Shown here: piece after piece, positions 52,501-61,309 of the stretch
Layout: every line of letters begins with the position of its first letter
Position numbering within the stretch: the stretch's first letter is position 1
Assembly: GCA_016785225.1 (NCBI GenBank)
Contig: JAFBJZ010000660.1
Location: 4,711,001 to 4,775,000 of the forward strand
DNA length: 64,000 nucleotides
Direction: 5' to 3'
From: Psettodes erumei
Taxonomy: Eukaryota > Chordata > Actinopteri > Pleuronectiformes > Psettodidae
Notes under the pieces: model-generated
Told to the model about the DNA's origin: nothing
Seen by the model: the letters and a program-made list of their open reading frames with translations, nothing else
Databases searched by the model: none
Made by a program: the position numbers and the translations under genes

Positions 52501-53160
52501 TAGAAGGCAGAGCGGGGCTAAACGTCACGCCTCGGGAAACGCCGCTGACAGGTGTGTGCGTCTGTCTGACGCCCGGAACTGAACGCTGCTTTTGTTTAAG
52601 GCGGCTTGCGCTGAAAGGTTAAACTGTTGTTGATTTTCAGGTCCAGACGGCTTTTAAGTGCGCGTGTGTGCTAAGGGACACCATAAATCCTTACCTCCTC
52701 AGAAGAATGAAGGCGGACGTCAAGGCCAACCTCTCCTTACCTGACAAAAATGAACAGGTACTCGGCTTAAGACATTTGACCCTGTTCTAAGTATTGAACG
52801 GCCTCTCAGGCCCGGATCTCTTAACTGGGGAGGTGTTTATCTGATTGGATGTGACCGTATGTGCCACGTCTAAGGAGTATTTGATGAATGTGCATGGCCC
52901 TTGTCAGGTGAAGCCAGCTAATAAAGTCCTAGTAAAGTAAAAGGAGCAGGTATTCATTAAGGTGGCTGGTCTCGGGTCCGTCCTGGCGTCTGACGCTGGT
53001 TGACTCCTCAGTCCACTTCAGCTCATTAAGTCAGTCCCTAAGGACAGCAGCGGCACCAACAAAAACACATTGCTTCCCTCTAATTTCTCTTCTCGCACGC
53101 CGCACCTCATCAAGGGGCTTTAAAACGGACGTCGCCGCTCATTACGCACTCTTACGCAGC

Positions 53161-53201
<41 letters not shown>

Positions 53202-54307
53202 GTTCTGTTTTGCAGATTAACAGAGGAACAGCGGCAGGTGTACCAGAGCTTCTTAGATTCCAAAGAGGTCTACCAGATACTAAACGGGGACATGCAGGTA
53301 AGCCTCGATTGGGTAGTTAATGCAGGTTCACCGCGTTGCGTTTTATGCGTCACACGTTTGGGCTCTTTGAGTCTCCCGGCGCTGCGTTACAAGAACAAGG
53401 AGGGCAAAACTCTCTGTCGAGAAGAAGACCCAAGGAACAAGATTTTCCTTATTCCTTATTCACCCCACTGACCGATCAATTTCAGTTCGCACCTTTCACT
53501 CTCTGGCCTCTGTGTGTATTTTTGTTCACTCTTGTACACTTCATTTTCATCTTTGGCATTTACATATTTTTTTCTTTTGCCTTGTAAAGTTTGTTTAGCT
53601 AACTAATAGGTTACCTTTTAGTGTTCTTTAAGATGCTCTGTTCAGGGACGTTGCGCAGTTTGTCTTCTCAGTTTAGCCGGGCCCTGGAGAGAGAGAGAGA
53701 GAGAGAGAGAGACTCGATCGTTTATCAACACTGACCAAATGGATGCGGTTGGAGAGCGAGGGGTGACCACAGCAGATTGTGCATACACACAAACGCACAC
53801 ACGTGCGCGCACGCTCTTATAGACATATTCAGTGGTCACTCTCGGTCCATTAACCACCATTACTAATGCAGTCACTGTTGGGCCTTCATCACGAAAACAC
53901 GGCCTTTTTTTTGCGTAAATAAATTATGTAACTCTCTTCTGTAGACTAAAGTATTTGTTTAAAGGCGCAGTGCCGTAAGATGCAGTGAAATCTATAACGT
54001 CATACGGCTTCATCACCTTTTTTTTGTTCGTGAAAGAATCAGAAATCTTTTTTTGTGTGTGCTGTTTAGGTGTTCTCAGGTTTGATAGCGCTGCGTAAGA
54101 TCTGCAACCACCCTGACCTTTTCTCGGGCGGGCCCCGGATGCTGAGGGGAATCCCAGAGGACCAGCTGACCGAGGAGGAACAGTTTGGATTTTGGAAACG
54201 CTCAGGCAAGCTCATAGTGGTGGAGTCCCTGCTGCGTCTCTGGTTCAAACAGGGCCACAGAGTCCTGCTCTTCACTCAGTCCAGACAGGTCAGGAGCCCC
54301 TGTGTGT

Positions 54308-54386
<79 letters not shown>

Positions 54387-55645
54387 AACACACACACACA
54401 TGCTACTTCTTCCACTGAATCAAATAAATATCTAAAATTGCTTGGTCACTTAATGTAAATTTTGTCTGTGTATTTGCCGTGTGGCTGTAAAACTGTGTGT
54501 GTGTGTGTGTGTGTGAGAAAGAGAGAGATGGAGTGTGAGAGAGCGAGTGAGTGAGAGAGAGAGTGAGAGAGAGAGAGGCCCCAGCTGTTGTAGTCAATAC
54601 CAATGAGATTATACCTCAGAGGGAACCTGAGACCCTCCCTGTCGGTATCTCTGTCCATGTAATATTAATCTGCTCTAATCCTTTTAGAGATAATCCAAAC
54701 CTCAGCCCCTCTCTCTCTCTGTTTCTCTCCCCATCTTCCTCTCCTCTCTGTCTCTCTGCTGTCTTTATTGTCTCCCTCCTTCCCAGATGTTGGACATCTT
54801 GGAGGTGTTCGTGAGGGAGAATAACTACGCGTACCTAAAAATGGACGGCACCACCACAATAGCTTCCCGACAGCCGCTCATCGCTCGCTACAACGAGGTA
54901 AGGATTAGTCATCCCTAATGGCTCTGAGTGTTTCCCATGAAAATCCCATCCTGAGGGACAGAAATGCTTCAGTGGAACCCTCCTCGCCCCGAGGTGGAAA
55001 CACTAATTGACGACAATCTGTTGTTCAAAACGAATGTCCCGTGTTGTCTCGGTTGAAATACAGATATGTTGAAATGAGCATTATAACAATGTATGCATTT
55101 CTTAAAAAAAAAAAAAAAATTATATATATATATAATATATTTTTAAATTACAACTAAAAAGCTAATCAAACCCTCTGATTCTGTTCAAATTAAAGCCATC
55201 AGTATTTTTGAAATAAAATATGTAACTAACTAATGCTAACTCAGATCAAAATTAATTTTAATTTTAAAATTTCTTACAGCTATTATTCTTCTCTGTAGGA
55301 AAGCCAAGTAACACAAAGTCAAGCTTAGTTTAAGCAATTTGATTCTCTTTAAACAGAATTTAATTTGAGAGAACTATGTCATCCTAATATTACATCAAAT
55401 TTTTACGTTAAAAATATTTACTAATGAAAATGATGTATATAATGAAACCCCAGAGTGATTATCAAACGGAGTTTAAAACTGTCGACATGAATTTCACTAT
55501 TCGCTCACATTTCTTTCTTACAGGACAAATCCATATTTATCTTCTTGTTGACCACTAAAGTCGGAGGTCTGGGAGTCAATCTGACTGGAGCCAACAGAGT
55601 CATCATCTATGACCCAGACTGGAACCCCAGCACTGACACACAGGT

Positions 55646-55696
<51 letters not shown>

Positions 55697-58452
55697 TAAT
55701 AATTAAACTGAAAAAGTCCATTATGTCACATGATTGTTTATAATATCACTTACAGAAGAGCCTAATTCGTAAGATGAAATACATTTTTTTCCCTCCTTGT
55801 TTCCCGCTGTTCAATAAGCTTAAATACATTAACACAGCGCTTCCTCCTCGTGTAGCGTGACTTTCTACCTGAATCATTTACTCGAATGCGTCGCGTCGTT
55901 CGCAGGCAAGGGAACGAGCATGGAGGATCGGTCAGAAGCAGCAAGTGACCGTCTACAGACTGCTGACTGCAGGGACCATCGAGGAGAAAATCTACCACAG
56001 GTCAGATAAGAGTGTTACCACGTTTGGATGTGGGCATTTCTGCACACAGGATATTTAACCACAGAACTTAATTGAAAAAAAGAGTGATTTAAAAAAAAAA
56101 AAAAAAAAACTGTGCTGGCTTTTGTGCTTTCTCTCACCCAGCCTTCCATTTTAGTTGTCTTCCCATTGACATCATACATTCATGAATATTGGTAATGACA
56201 TGACTAATTGCTTGCATCGCAGCTGTATTACTACACGCCCTATCCCAGTTCTCAGTAATTGAAAAGCTTTCCTGCATTATTAAATGGCCAGTCTAGGACT
56301 TATAAACCTGTGCTCTGTTTGGTTTGTGTCTGTTAAGTGCTTTCAAAAAGCAAGTTGGAAGAACTGCGGGGATTCTATTTTGATACCTACAGTCGTGCGG
56401 TTAACTAATTTTCTCATCTATCAGCCAAACTACCCTGTGGTGATAGAGAATCTGGGTTGCCTGCTGGGGAAAAATGGCAAATTATACACAAGCATGCAAT
56501 ATTGTATCTAATACTGTATTGTTTTTCTGTTGCAATTCAGGCAAATCTTCAAACAGTTCCTGACCAATCGGGTTCTGAAGGACCCCAAGCAAAGACGGTT
56601 CTTTAAGTCTAACGACATTTATGAGCTCTTCACCCTGTCTGACCCTGATGGAACTCAGGGAACAGAGACCAGCGCCATATTTGCAGGTGTGTTGACTTCT
56701 CTGTTTATCCATTTCGCTCTTACCAGAGAAACATTTCATTGTCCAAGGACGTAACAATTATGTGTAGTCTCCCAAAATTAAGTTTGAAATACTTCCCCTG
56801 ACAAGGTTTGGTTTTTTTTTTTTACCCTCAAACAGGCACAGGTTCTGATGTCAAGGCACCAAAGAAACCTGAGAGGCCAAAGCCAGCGCACGTGTTAAAC
56901 CATGGCATCCACGCACCTAAACATCCCTCAGTAAACCAGAATGAAACTGGGGCAGACAGCCGACACTCTTCAACAAACGCTCCCGCGTTCGGAGATGGAA
57001 ATACCTCTCCGCGCGTTAAAAACTCTCAGGGTAAACCAAATGTCCCGACGGGCAGTCAAAGCACCGACCAGAATGGCGTGGATGTAGATTCAACAAACAT
57101 GCAGCACACAGGACAAAATAAAAGAGACTGGGATGCGGCCAAACCAGCAGCGCAAAGCTCAAACTCGCCCAGCTCTCACCAACGCATAGACAAAGATCCT
57201 GCCCTGAGCGGCCCACAGAAACACAGGGAAAAGAGGAAGCACTGCGGCTCAGATGACTTGGACAAACACAAACGCAAGAAACACAAACACTCCCGAGACG
57301 CTCGGTTTGAAGGCCACCGCATCTCTCACTTGGTGAAGAAACGGATGCATAAGAAAGGGGAGAAGGAAGACGAGGAGACAGAGGACCAGAAGAAATCAGA
57401 CGACTACGTCTTGGCAAAGCTCTTCAAAAAATCTGGTAGGCATTATGCGCACCAATATCCGTTATGCCTGCCGTATCGGACAAGGATTATTTAGTAAGTC
57501 TCACAAAAAACAATAAGATCCTTTGTTTTTCTTTTTAATCTTCTTTGGTCTGCTTCAGGTATCCACAGTGTGATGCAGCATGACTCTATCATTGAGTCTT
57601 CCAACCCTGACTATGTTCTCGTGGAGGCAGAAGCCAACAGGGTGGCCAAAGATGCGCTGAAAGCCCTTAAGATTTCTCGCCAGAGGTGCAGACTGCCCTT
57701 CAACAGGCCACCTCCTCCACCTGCGAGGTACGCAGTCTCACCCCGAACACACGGGTGCTTTATAGTTTTACTGGAAATAACATATCTCGGTTTTCCCCCT
57801 GTTTGCTTACTCAGGAAGAGGTTTGGCCAGAAGAAGAATTCTTTACTGGTTGCAGCTTCTGTTCAGTCTGCTCCTACTCCAAGCAAATGCAAGGTAACAG
57901 CAGTGAAATTCTAAAATGATGTACAGTATATTTCTGGCAGTTATTTCGCATTTGTGAAGCGATGTCGTACAAAACATCTGTTTCTCTCTTTAGGATGCCG
58001 CTATTTTAAAGACGTCTGTCTCAAAGAAGCCTGGTTCAGGGGCCCACTTCAGCGGGGAGGGCGCAGAAAGTGACTCCAACTCCGCTTCGCTCTCTTCCTC
58101 CTCCCTGTTGGCCAAGATGAGAGCCCGTAATCATCTCAGCATGCCCTCCAGCCAAAGGGAGGAAGCAGAGTTGGAGGAGGAGGAGGAGGATGGTCCCGGA
58201 GCACCAGAGGGGAGGTCCCCCCCAGCTCCGCCCACGGAGCATGACGAGCTGCTGGTGGATCTGCGCAACTTTGTAGCCTTCCAGGCGAGCGTGGACGGGC
58301 AGGCCACCACCCAGGAAGTGCTGCAGTATTTCAAACCAAGACTGACCCAGAAACAGGCACCTGTCTTCAGAGAACTGCTCAGGAGCATCTGTGACTTCCA
58401 CAGGACCTCTGGTCAGGAGGGCATTTGGAAACTGAAGGAGCACTTCCGCTGA
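44638..58452 (+). CDS. ercc6: DNA excision repair protein ERCC-6 (CSB), SNF2-family ATPase, 21 coding exons
   Basis: Twenty-one exons join in frame into 1454 codons plus stop (the human protein is 1493 aa). The N-terminal part has the conserved IDRQRIQA and VYDQDVLEQGV stretches. An acidic/basic low-complexity linker spans residues 260-480. The ATPase core has Walker A GDEMGLGKT (526-534), VCPATVMHQW (567-576), Walker B DEGH (641-644), LSGSPMQNN (668-676), GGLGVNL (913-919) and the arginine-finger motif RAWRIGQ (943-949). The C-terminus carries basic clusters, then LLVDLRNFVAFQ and FHRTSG, matching the ubiquitin-binding/winged-helix end of CSB. CSB recognises stalled RNA polymerase II and recruits the CSA ligase and TFIIH in transcription-coupled repair. 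All catalytic residues are intact. The start was chosen because its exon splices in phase into the conserved N-terminal block. Confidence 0.96.
44954..45182 (+). CDS. ercc6: ercc6 coding exon 2
   Basis: Residues 66-142. Contains ALLQIDRQRIQA and DELQGLGVAVYDQDVLEQGV, the best conserved part of the CSB N-terminus, then an Ala/Glu-rich probable coiled coil. Acceptor GCATGCAG, donor GTGAAG. Confidence 0.92.
45484..45604 (+). CDS. ercc6: ercc6 coding exon 3
   Basis: Residues 142-182, with TSLKQINKIIEQLSPYAA and IESVKRQ. Helical, part of the N-terminal regulatory region. Confidence 0.93.
45725..45839 (+). CDS. ercc6: ercc6 coding exon 4
   Basis: Residues 183-220 plus one base, with KQKRLQAILGGED. 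Donor GTGAGG, phase 1. Confidence 0.93.
45840..46533 (+). other. ercc6: ercc6 intron 4
   Basis: 694-base intron. No repeat or RNA gene is recognised. The acceptor is a short TTTTGTACCAG. Confidence 0.8.
46534..47251 (+). CDS. ercc6: ercc6 coding exon 5
   Basis: Residues 221-460, the largest exon. It starts with AGPSTLGSMLMPAQETEWEE and MTPFGTRIPQK, conserved in CSB, then a long Lys/Glu-rich acidic linker with SEYLPSDEG and DEYELKPYK, ending at DVEYYRQRI. Donor GTATAA, phase 2. Confidence 0.95.
47252..48495 (+). other. ercc6: ercc6 intron 5, with enhancer-like block and poly-G
   Basis: In primates the equivalent intron holds a piggyBac (PGBD3) gene; here there is no transposase frame. A TAAT-rich non-repetitive stretch lies at about 47540-47790 (CCTAATTATCC, CAAATTAATGG, CCCTAATGAG) and a second unique block at 48000-48240. 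A run of 15 G lies at 47939-47953. Confidence 0.6.
48496..48627 (+). CDS. ercc6: ercc6 coding exon 6
   Basis: Residues 460-504. Contains SDAEFDEGFKVPGFLWKKL, the invariant lead-in to the ATPase domain. Donor GTGAGT, phase 2. Confidence 0.95.
48628..49296 (+). other. ercc6: ercc6 intron 6
   Basis: 669-base intron, AT-rich, nothing recognised. Confidence 0.8.
49297..49455 (+). CDS. ercc6: ercc6 coding exon 7
   Basis: Residues 504-557. Holds YQQTGVRWMWELHCQQ and Walker A GDEMGLGKT with catalytic K533. The donor GTACGC runs straight into a (CA)n repeat. Confidence 0.97.
49456..50308 (+). other. ercc6: ercc6 intron 7 with CA and TG repeats
   Basis: A (CA)n of about 45 bases begins five bases into the intron (49460-49506), and a (TG)n followed by GA lies at about 49655-49684. 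Otherwise nothing recognised. Confidence 0.85.
50309..50444 (+). CDS. ercc6: ercc6 coding exon 8
   Basis: Residues 557-602. Contains GLGPTVIVCPATVMHQWV (motif Ia) and WWPAFRVAVLHETGS. Donor GTAGAT, phase 0. Confidence 0.97.
50718..50888 (+). CDS. ercc6: ercc6 coding exon 9
   Basis: Residues 603-659. Contains GILITSYSAVR and WHYIILDEGHKIRNPNA, with the DEGH box (641-644). Preceded by a T-run acceptor. Confidence 0.97.
51009..51185 (+). CDS. ercc6: ercc6 coding exon 10
   Basis: Residues 660-718. Contains FRTPHRFILSGSPMQNN (motif III) and LWSLFDFVFPGKLG. The donor is CAG|GTCCTG, weak at +3 to +6, with a CA run close behind. Confidence 0.95.
51186..52640 (+). other. ercc6: ercc6 intron 10, largest intron, enhancer-like
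   Basis: 1455 bases. A short (CA)n sits at about 51195-51215. From about 51440 to 52200 the sequence is repeat-poor with many TAAT/ATTA cores and a texture typical of developmental non-coding elements. No gene is seen inside it. Confidence 0.55.
52641..52757 (+). CDS. ercc6: ercc6 coding exon 11
   Basis: Residues 719-757. Contains CACVLRDTINPYLLRRMKADV, the linker between the two RecA-like lobes. Donor GTACTC. Confidence 0.96.
52758..53201 (+). other. ercc6: ercc6 intron 11, ends in (TG)n acceptor
   Basis: The 3' splice site is formed by a (TG)n at 53163-53199 ending in TGTAG, so the pyrimidine tract is replaced by alternating purine/pyrimidine. The upstream 300 bases are repeat-poor with GCTCATTAAG and GCTCATTACG motifs. 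Confidence 0.8.
53202..53297 (+). CDS. ercc6: ercc6 coding exon 12
   Basis: Residues 758-789. Encodes VLFCRLTEEQRQVYQSFLDS and KEVYQILNGDMQ. The acceptor is unusual (TG repeat). Donor GTAAGC. Confidence 0.95.
53298..54069 (+). other. ercc6: ercc6 intron 12
   Basis: 772-base intron with a (GA)n run at about 53690-53711 and a CA-rich stretch near 53785. Nothing else recognised. Confidence 0.8.
54070..54288 (+). CDS. ercc6: ercc6 coding exon 13
   Basis: Residues 790-862. Contains GLIALRKICNHPDLFSGGP and RSGKLIVVESLLRLW, ending VLLFTQSRQ. Donor GTCAGG, followed 20 bases later by a long CA repeat. Confidence 0.96.
54312..54400 (+). repeat. (CA)n microsatellite in ercc6 intron 13
   Basis: About 89 bases of CA with AACACAAAC interruptions, starting 24 bases into the intron. 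A (TG)n and GA-rich stretch follows at about 54494-54576. Confidence 0.95.
54787..54897 (+). CDS. ercc6: ercc6 coding exon 14
   Basis: Residues 863-899. Contains MLDILEVF and YLKMDGTTTIASRQPLI, helicase motif V region. Donor GTAAGG. Confidence 0.96.
54898..55523 (+). other. ercc6: ercc6 intron 14
   Basis: 626-base AT-rich intron with a poly-A run joined to a TATATA stretch at about 55104-55145. Nothing else recognised. Confidence 0.8.
55524..55643 (+). CDS. ercc6: ercc6 coding exon 15
   Basis: Residues 900-939. Contains FIFLLTTKVGGLGVNLTGAN and YDPDWNPSTDTQ. The donor GTGCAC merges directly with a CA repeat. Confidence 0.97.
55647..55694 (+). repeat. (CA)n microsatellite at the ercc6 exon 15 donor
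   Basis: Begins three bases after the exon end, so the splice donor is part of the repeat boundary. Confidence 0.95.
55906..56000 (+). CDS. ercc6: ercc6 coding exon 16
   Basis: Residues 940-970 plus two bases. Contains ARERAWRIGQ (motif VI, arginine finger) and TVYRLLTAGTIEEKIYH. Donor GTCAGA. Confidence 0.97.
56001..56540 (+). other. ercc6: ercc6 intron 16
   Basis: 540-base intron with a poly-A run at about 56091-56109. Nothing else recognised. Confidence 0.8.
56541..56686 (+). CDS. ercc6: ercc6 coding exon 17
   Basis: Residues 971-1019 plus one base. Contains QIFKQFLTNRVLKDPKQRR and FFKSNDIYELFTL, the conserved end of the remodelling core. Donor GTGTGT. Confidence 0.97.
56836..57435 (+). 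CDS. ercc6: ercc6 coding exon 18
   Basis: Residues 1020-1219 plus one base. A poorly conserved, charged and disordered stretch with basic clusters (KHKRKKHKH; HLVKKRMHKKGEKE, a likely nuclear localisation signal), ending DDYVLAKLFKKS, which is conserved in CSB. Confidence 0.95.
57559..57727 (+). CDS. ercc6: ercc6 coding exon 19
   Basis: Residues 1220-1275 plus two bases. Contains GIHSVMQHDSII and PDYVLVEAEANRVAKDALKA, highly conserved, then a short polyproline run. Donor GTACGC before an 87-base intron. Confidence 0.95.
57815..57893 (+). CDS. ercc6: ercc6 coding exon 20
   Basis: Residues 1276-1302, starting RKRFGQKKNS. Short variable exon, phase 0 at its end. The acceptor is TTACTCAG. Confidence 0.9.
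57994..58452 (+). CDS. ercc6: ercc6 coding exon 21 (terminal)
   Basis: Residues 1303-1454 and TGA. Contains SSSLLAKMRARNHL, a Glu-rich run, then EHDELLVDLRNFVAFQ and FRELLRSICDFHRTSG, the C-terminal ubiquitin-binding/winged-helix part needed for repair in CSB. Confidence 0.96.
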   Translation, partial: DAAILKTSVSKKPGSGAHFSGEGAESDSNSASLSSSSLLAKMRARNHLSMPSSQREEAELEEEEEDGPGAPEGRSPPAPPTEHDELLVDLRNFVAFQASVDGQATTQEVLQYFKPRLTQKQAPVFRELLRSICDFHRTSGQEGIWKLKEHFR

Positions 58453-58639
58453 AAGAAACACAGATGGTGATGGATCAAGGTGTGATGTGCGATTTAAGCA
58501 GATTTCAGATATGAGCCCTTGATGTTCAAGCTTGCATTATCGTTTTTTTTTTACTTGTGTTAAATGGAGATGTCTGTCAAAATGCAAAAGTTCAACGGTT
58601 ACACTAGATCGTAATTGATTATTAGGGCCCGCACCCTGA

Positions 58640-58930
58640 GTGGTTTTAGCAGCGCGTGCTCTGACCACTAAGCTAACAGTTCGACAGGAGTTTCAGTGAG
58701 TACAGCAAGGCATCAGAAATATCCTGAAAATGTCAAATATGCACTGAAAAAGGTCATAGTATAAAATGTTATAAAAATGCCAAAAAACACTGTTTTATAA
58801 ACAATTCGTATTATTTTGAATTTCAACTGCAAACTGGGAATATCTCGTTATTTTTTCGTGTTTTTACAACATACTATACAATGATGTTTTTTATGCATTT
58901 TTATAACGTACTGTATTATTTCATGATACA
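58640..58930 (-). repeat. Inverted copy of the AT-rich composite repeat with A-box-like flank
   Basis: On the minus strand this reads TGCATTTTTATAACGTACTG, then GTTTATAAAACAGTG, then GGCATTTTTATAACAT...TATACTATGACC, matching the phrases at 3396-3720. Downstream in the same orientation, TAGCTTAGTGGT (58664-58675, minus) matches 11 of 12 positions of the tRNA-type A-box consensus, within GTTAGCTTAGTGGTCAGAGC. Confidence 0.55.
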
Positions 58931-59039
58931 AGCACTGTAGTTTAACAAACTCCTTCAGATTTTATCATATACACCTCAAACTTGTTCAGTATACAGTTAA
59001 GCACTTTGAGATTAAAAGGTATTGAAAACCTGAGATTCC

Positions 59040-59290
59040 GTTATAAGGCATGGCCGTAGCGCCTCGGCGAAATTCGAGGATTCGCCATGAACCAGGAAGT
59101 TGCTCTAGCTCAAAACACCCATTGGCCGATCAGGGCCAAACTTCACATATATGTCGAGAGGCCTGCCCTAAAGAGATCTACATGCAAAGATTCATGACGT
59201 GTCATAGCGCAACCTACTGGAAACAGGGAGTAAGCTTTGTGAGATTCATTTTATGCAGAAGATGCCATCTTTCTTGTTCGCACGGTGTCT
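59040..59290. repeat. Probable fish interspersed repeat fragment
   Basis: The phrases TTGGCCGATCAGGGCCAAAC, ATGTCGAGAGGCCTGCCCTA and TCATAGCGCAACCTACTGG have the look of a fish-wide interspersed element, and the stretch is GC-richer than its flanks. The identification is from memory of similar phrases and is not certain. Confidence 0.4.
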
Positions 59291-59800
59291 GACACATGGT
59301 AAAGTGCAGTTTAATTCATGTTGGGTTAGCTGATGAATTCATATGATTATCAGTTCATTATCACTTAACTGAGACTTGAAGGGAAAATCTATTTCATTGT
59401 CTGATTTATTTCAGATGCAGCATGAGTTGGTTTAAGTTTAGTGCTTGTTGAAGCATTATGATTCCGTTTCTATTCATTTTTGTTTTACCTGCTTATACTT
59501 GAATTTACTTGTTTTGTGTTTGCCTCTAAGTTAAAACTGTATTTCCTTGTGTTGTGATTTACTCAGAGATATGACATCAAAACTTGTACCTCATCAGTTT
59601 TTTTTGTGTTTCTGTCTAATTATATATAGATTTTGGTAGATTTTGTAATGACTGACCCTTTGGTGGTTGGGGGGGCCTGAAAGTAATGACCTACCTCCAT
59701 TTATTTGTGAAAAATTGGCCAAAATCAGGGTTATTTTGTTGCCATGTTTTATATTAAAAAAAGAAAAATAGCAGTGTGCTGTTTTGCATATACTGCATGC

Positions 59801-59806
59801 AATAAA
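59801..59806 (+). terminator. ercc6: Candidate ercc6 polyadenylation signal AATAAA
   Basis: AATAAA followed by CCTCACTTGCA and a GT/T-rich stretch (TTTTCCTGTTTGGTT). A plausible end for the ercc6 transcript. Confidence 0.4.
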
Positions 59807-60159
59807 CCTCACTTGCATTTTCCTGTTTGGTTATTTGAAACGTGCAGCAATACATAGCAAAGGAATACTTATTGGTTAGAAACAGAGTGGGGGCAATTGT
59901 ATTTAAAAAGTAAATGATAAACCTATAAATACCCAACAGAAAAATGGAAAAATATAGAAAGATCAATTTGGGGTTTTACATGATGTGGTGCTGACCGAGG
60001 TCCTGAAATGCATCCAACAGACTACTGTAATGGTTGTATAAAGATGGGACCCAAAATCTGCAAAGCCTACTTAAAGTTTACTTGTAAAATTGTCTGTAAC
60101 CAGCGGAGATGAGGGTGTAATTTCATTTAGTCATTTAAGCAATCATCGGAGGATGGAGA

Positions 60160-60720
60160 GGAAAGGCGCTGCCAGGAAGCAGAGACACACACTTCAGGCC
60201 TGCTCTCTTGTCAGAGTTGTCTAGACCAAATATTGTGATAAAGTTATCAACCGTTATTTGATTTCAATTTTCTCCACGCACCTCGCCGAGGTCATAATAA
60301 CAACTTTATTTTCAGTGGTGCATAAATTAATTACGCGCATTTAATAACTAAAATATCATTATATTCCCCCTTTAATAACATAAACGCTGCACGCCAGGGA
60401 AACCCTTAATAGCGCGGGGCCCTGTAACTGGCCATTATCCGCCTGTAATGATATTACAGAACCAATTACGCGCCATTAGAAGGGATTTTCTGCACTTTAT
60501 GTGGTTTAGTCCAATCCCGCACTCCTCTTCTAAATTTCAGCTGCTTCTCGAAGCCTCATTTTGCCTCCACCTCAGAGACGCATGGCGTCTGCGCTGTGTC
60601 GTCCCAGATGCGCTTTAAAACTAATTGAAAGGGTCCCGCAGCAGATCATTTATCTGAGGAAGCGTAATAAATCGCAGGACCCCTTGCTGTGAACAAAATC
60701 AAAAATTTGGCCTTGTGAGT
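60160..60720. promoter_or_regulatory. Candidate conserved enhancer upstream of drgx
   Basis: A repeat-free block with many homeodomain cores (AAATTAATTACGCG near 60326, CCAATTACGCGCC near 60462, AAACTAATTG near 60618) and mixed GC. It lies about 0.9-1.4 kb upstream of the drgx start codon. Texture suggests conservation, but no alignment was possible. Confidence 0.4.
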
Positions 60721-61011
60721 GTTCTACACGCGCAACCCCTTGTAAAGTGGACCCCCTAACACACCCTGACGAGCAATTAACCCACCCGACAGTCAATCTA
60801 AAACCCAAAAGCAGTCATCCTCCTTTTTTTAATATATGAAAGAACCAAATAAAAAGTGCAGCGGGTATGTGCGCATGTTTATGGTTAGGGAATATGCTTG
60901 ACTCTGGAATAACAATCACTTGTGATGAATTTTTTTGGCACCAGAGCAGAGCTGCCGTTTGCCACCATGGGTATATTTCCCCTCTATGCCTCTCTTTCTC
61001 TGAAACACACG

Positions 61012-61013
<2 letters not shown>

Positions 61014-61058
<45 letters not shown>
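61014..61058 (+). repeat. (AC)n microsatellite
   Basis: An AC run of about 45 bases upstream of drgx. Confidence 0.95.
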
Positions 61059-61059
<1 letters not shown>

Positions 61060-61206
61060 AGGAGTTGGGGGTGAGAGAGACAAAGCCATGATAATCCGAT
61101 TAGGACCAATTAGGCGTGAGATTCTGCGACACTAGCTGAAAGCCTTAACACTCTGTAGACAGTTATACAGTTATAGAGACATCTGGACACTCCCAGAGAG
61201 ACAGAG

Positions 61207-61208
<2 letters not shown>

Positions 61209-61287
<79 letters not shown>

Positions 61288-61309
61288 GAGAGAGAGAGAG
61301 AGAGAGAGA
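61209..61309 (+). repeat. Compound (GT)n(GA)n microsatellite near the drgx 5' end
   Basis: GT for 45 bases (61209-61253), then GA-rich to 61309 with a CAGACAG break. The 14-mer TGGACACTCCCAGA occurs on both sides (61184-61197 and 61312-61325). Long open frames through it are repeat artefacts. Confidence 0.95.

Larger units (their letters stand above)
58453..59820 (+). other. ercc6: ercc6 3'UTR and downstream (inferred)
   Basis: Follows the stop codon. Carries two interspersed repeats and a canonical AATAAA at 59801-59806. The true 3' end may be earlier; an ATTAAA lies near 59011. Confidence 0.4.

Noticed and set aside
57016..57417. 133-codon antisense open frame over ercc6 exon 18
   Set aside because: A shadow of a well-supported sense exon with no recognisable domain.
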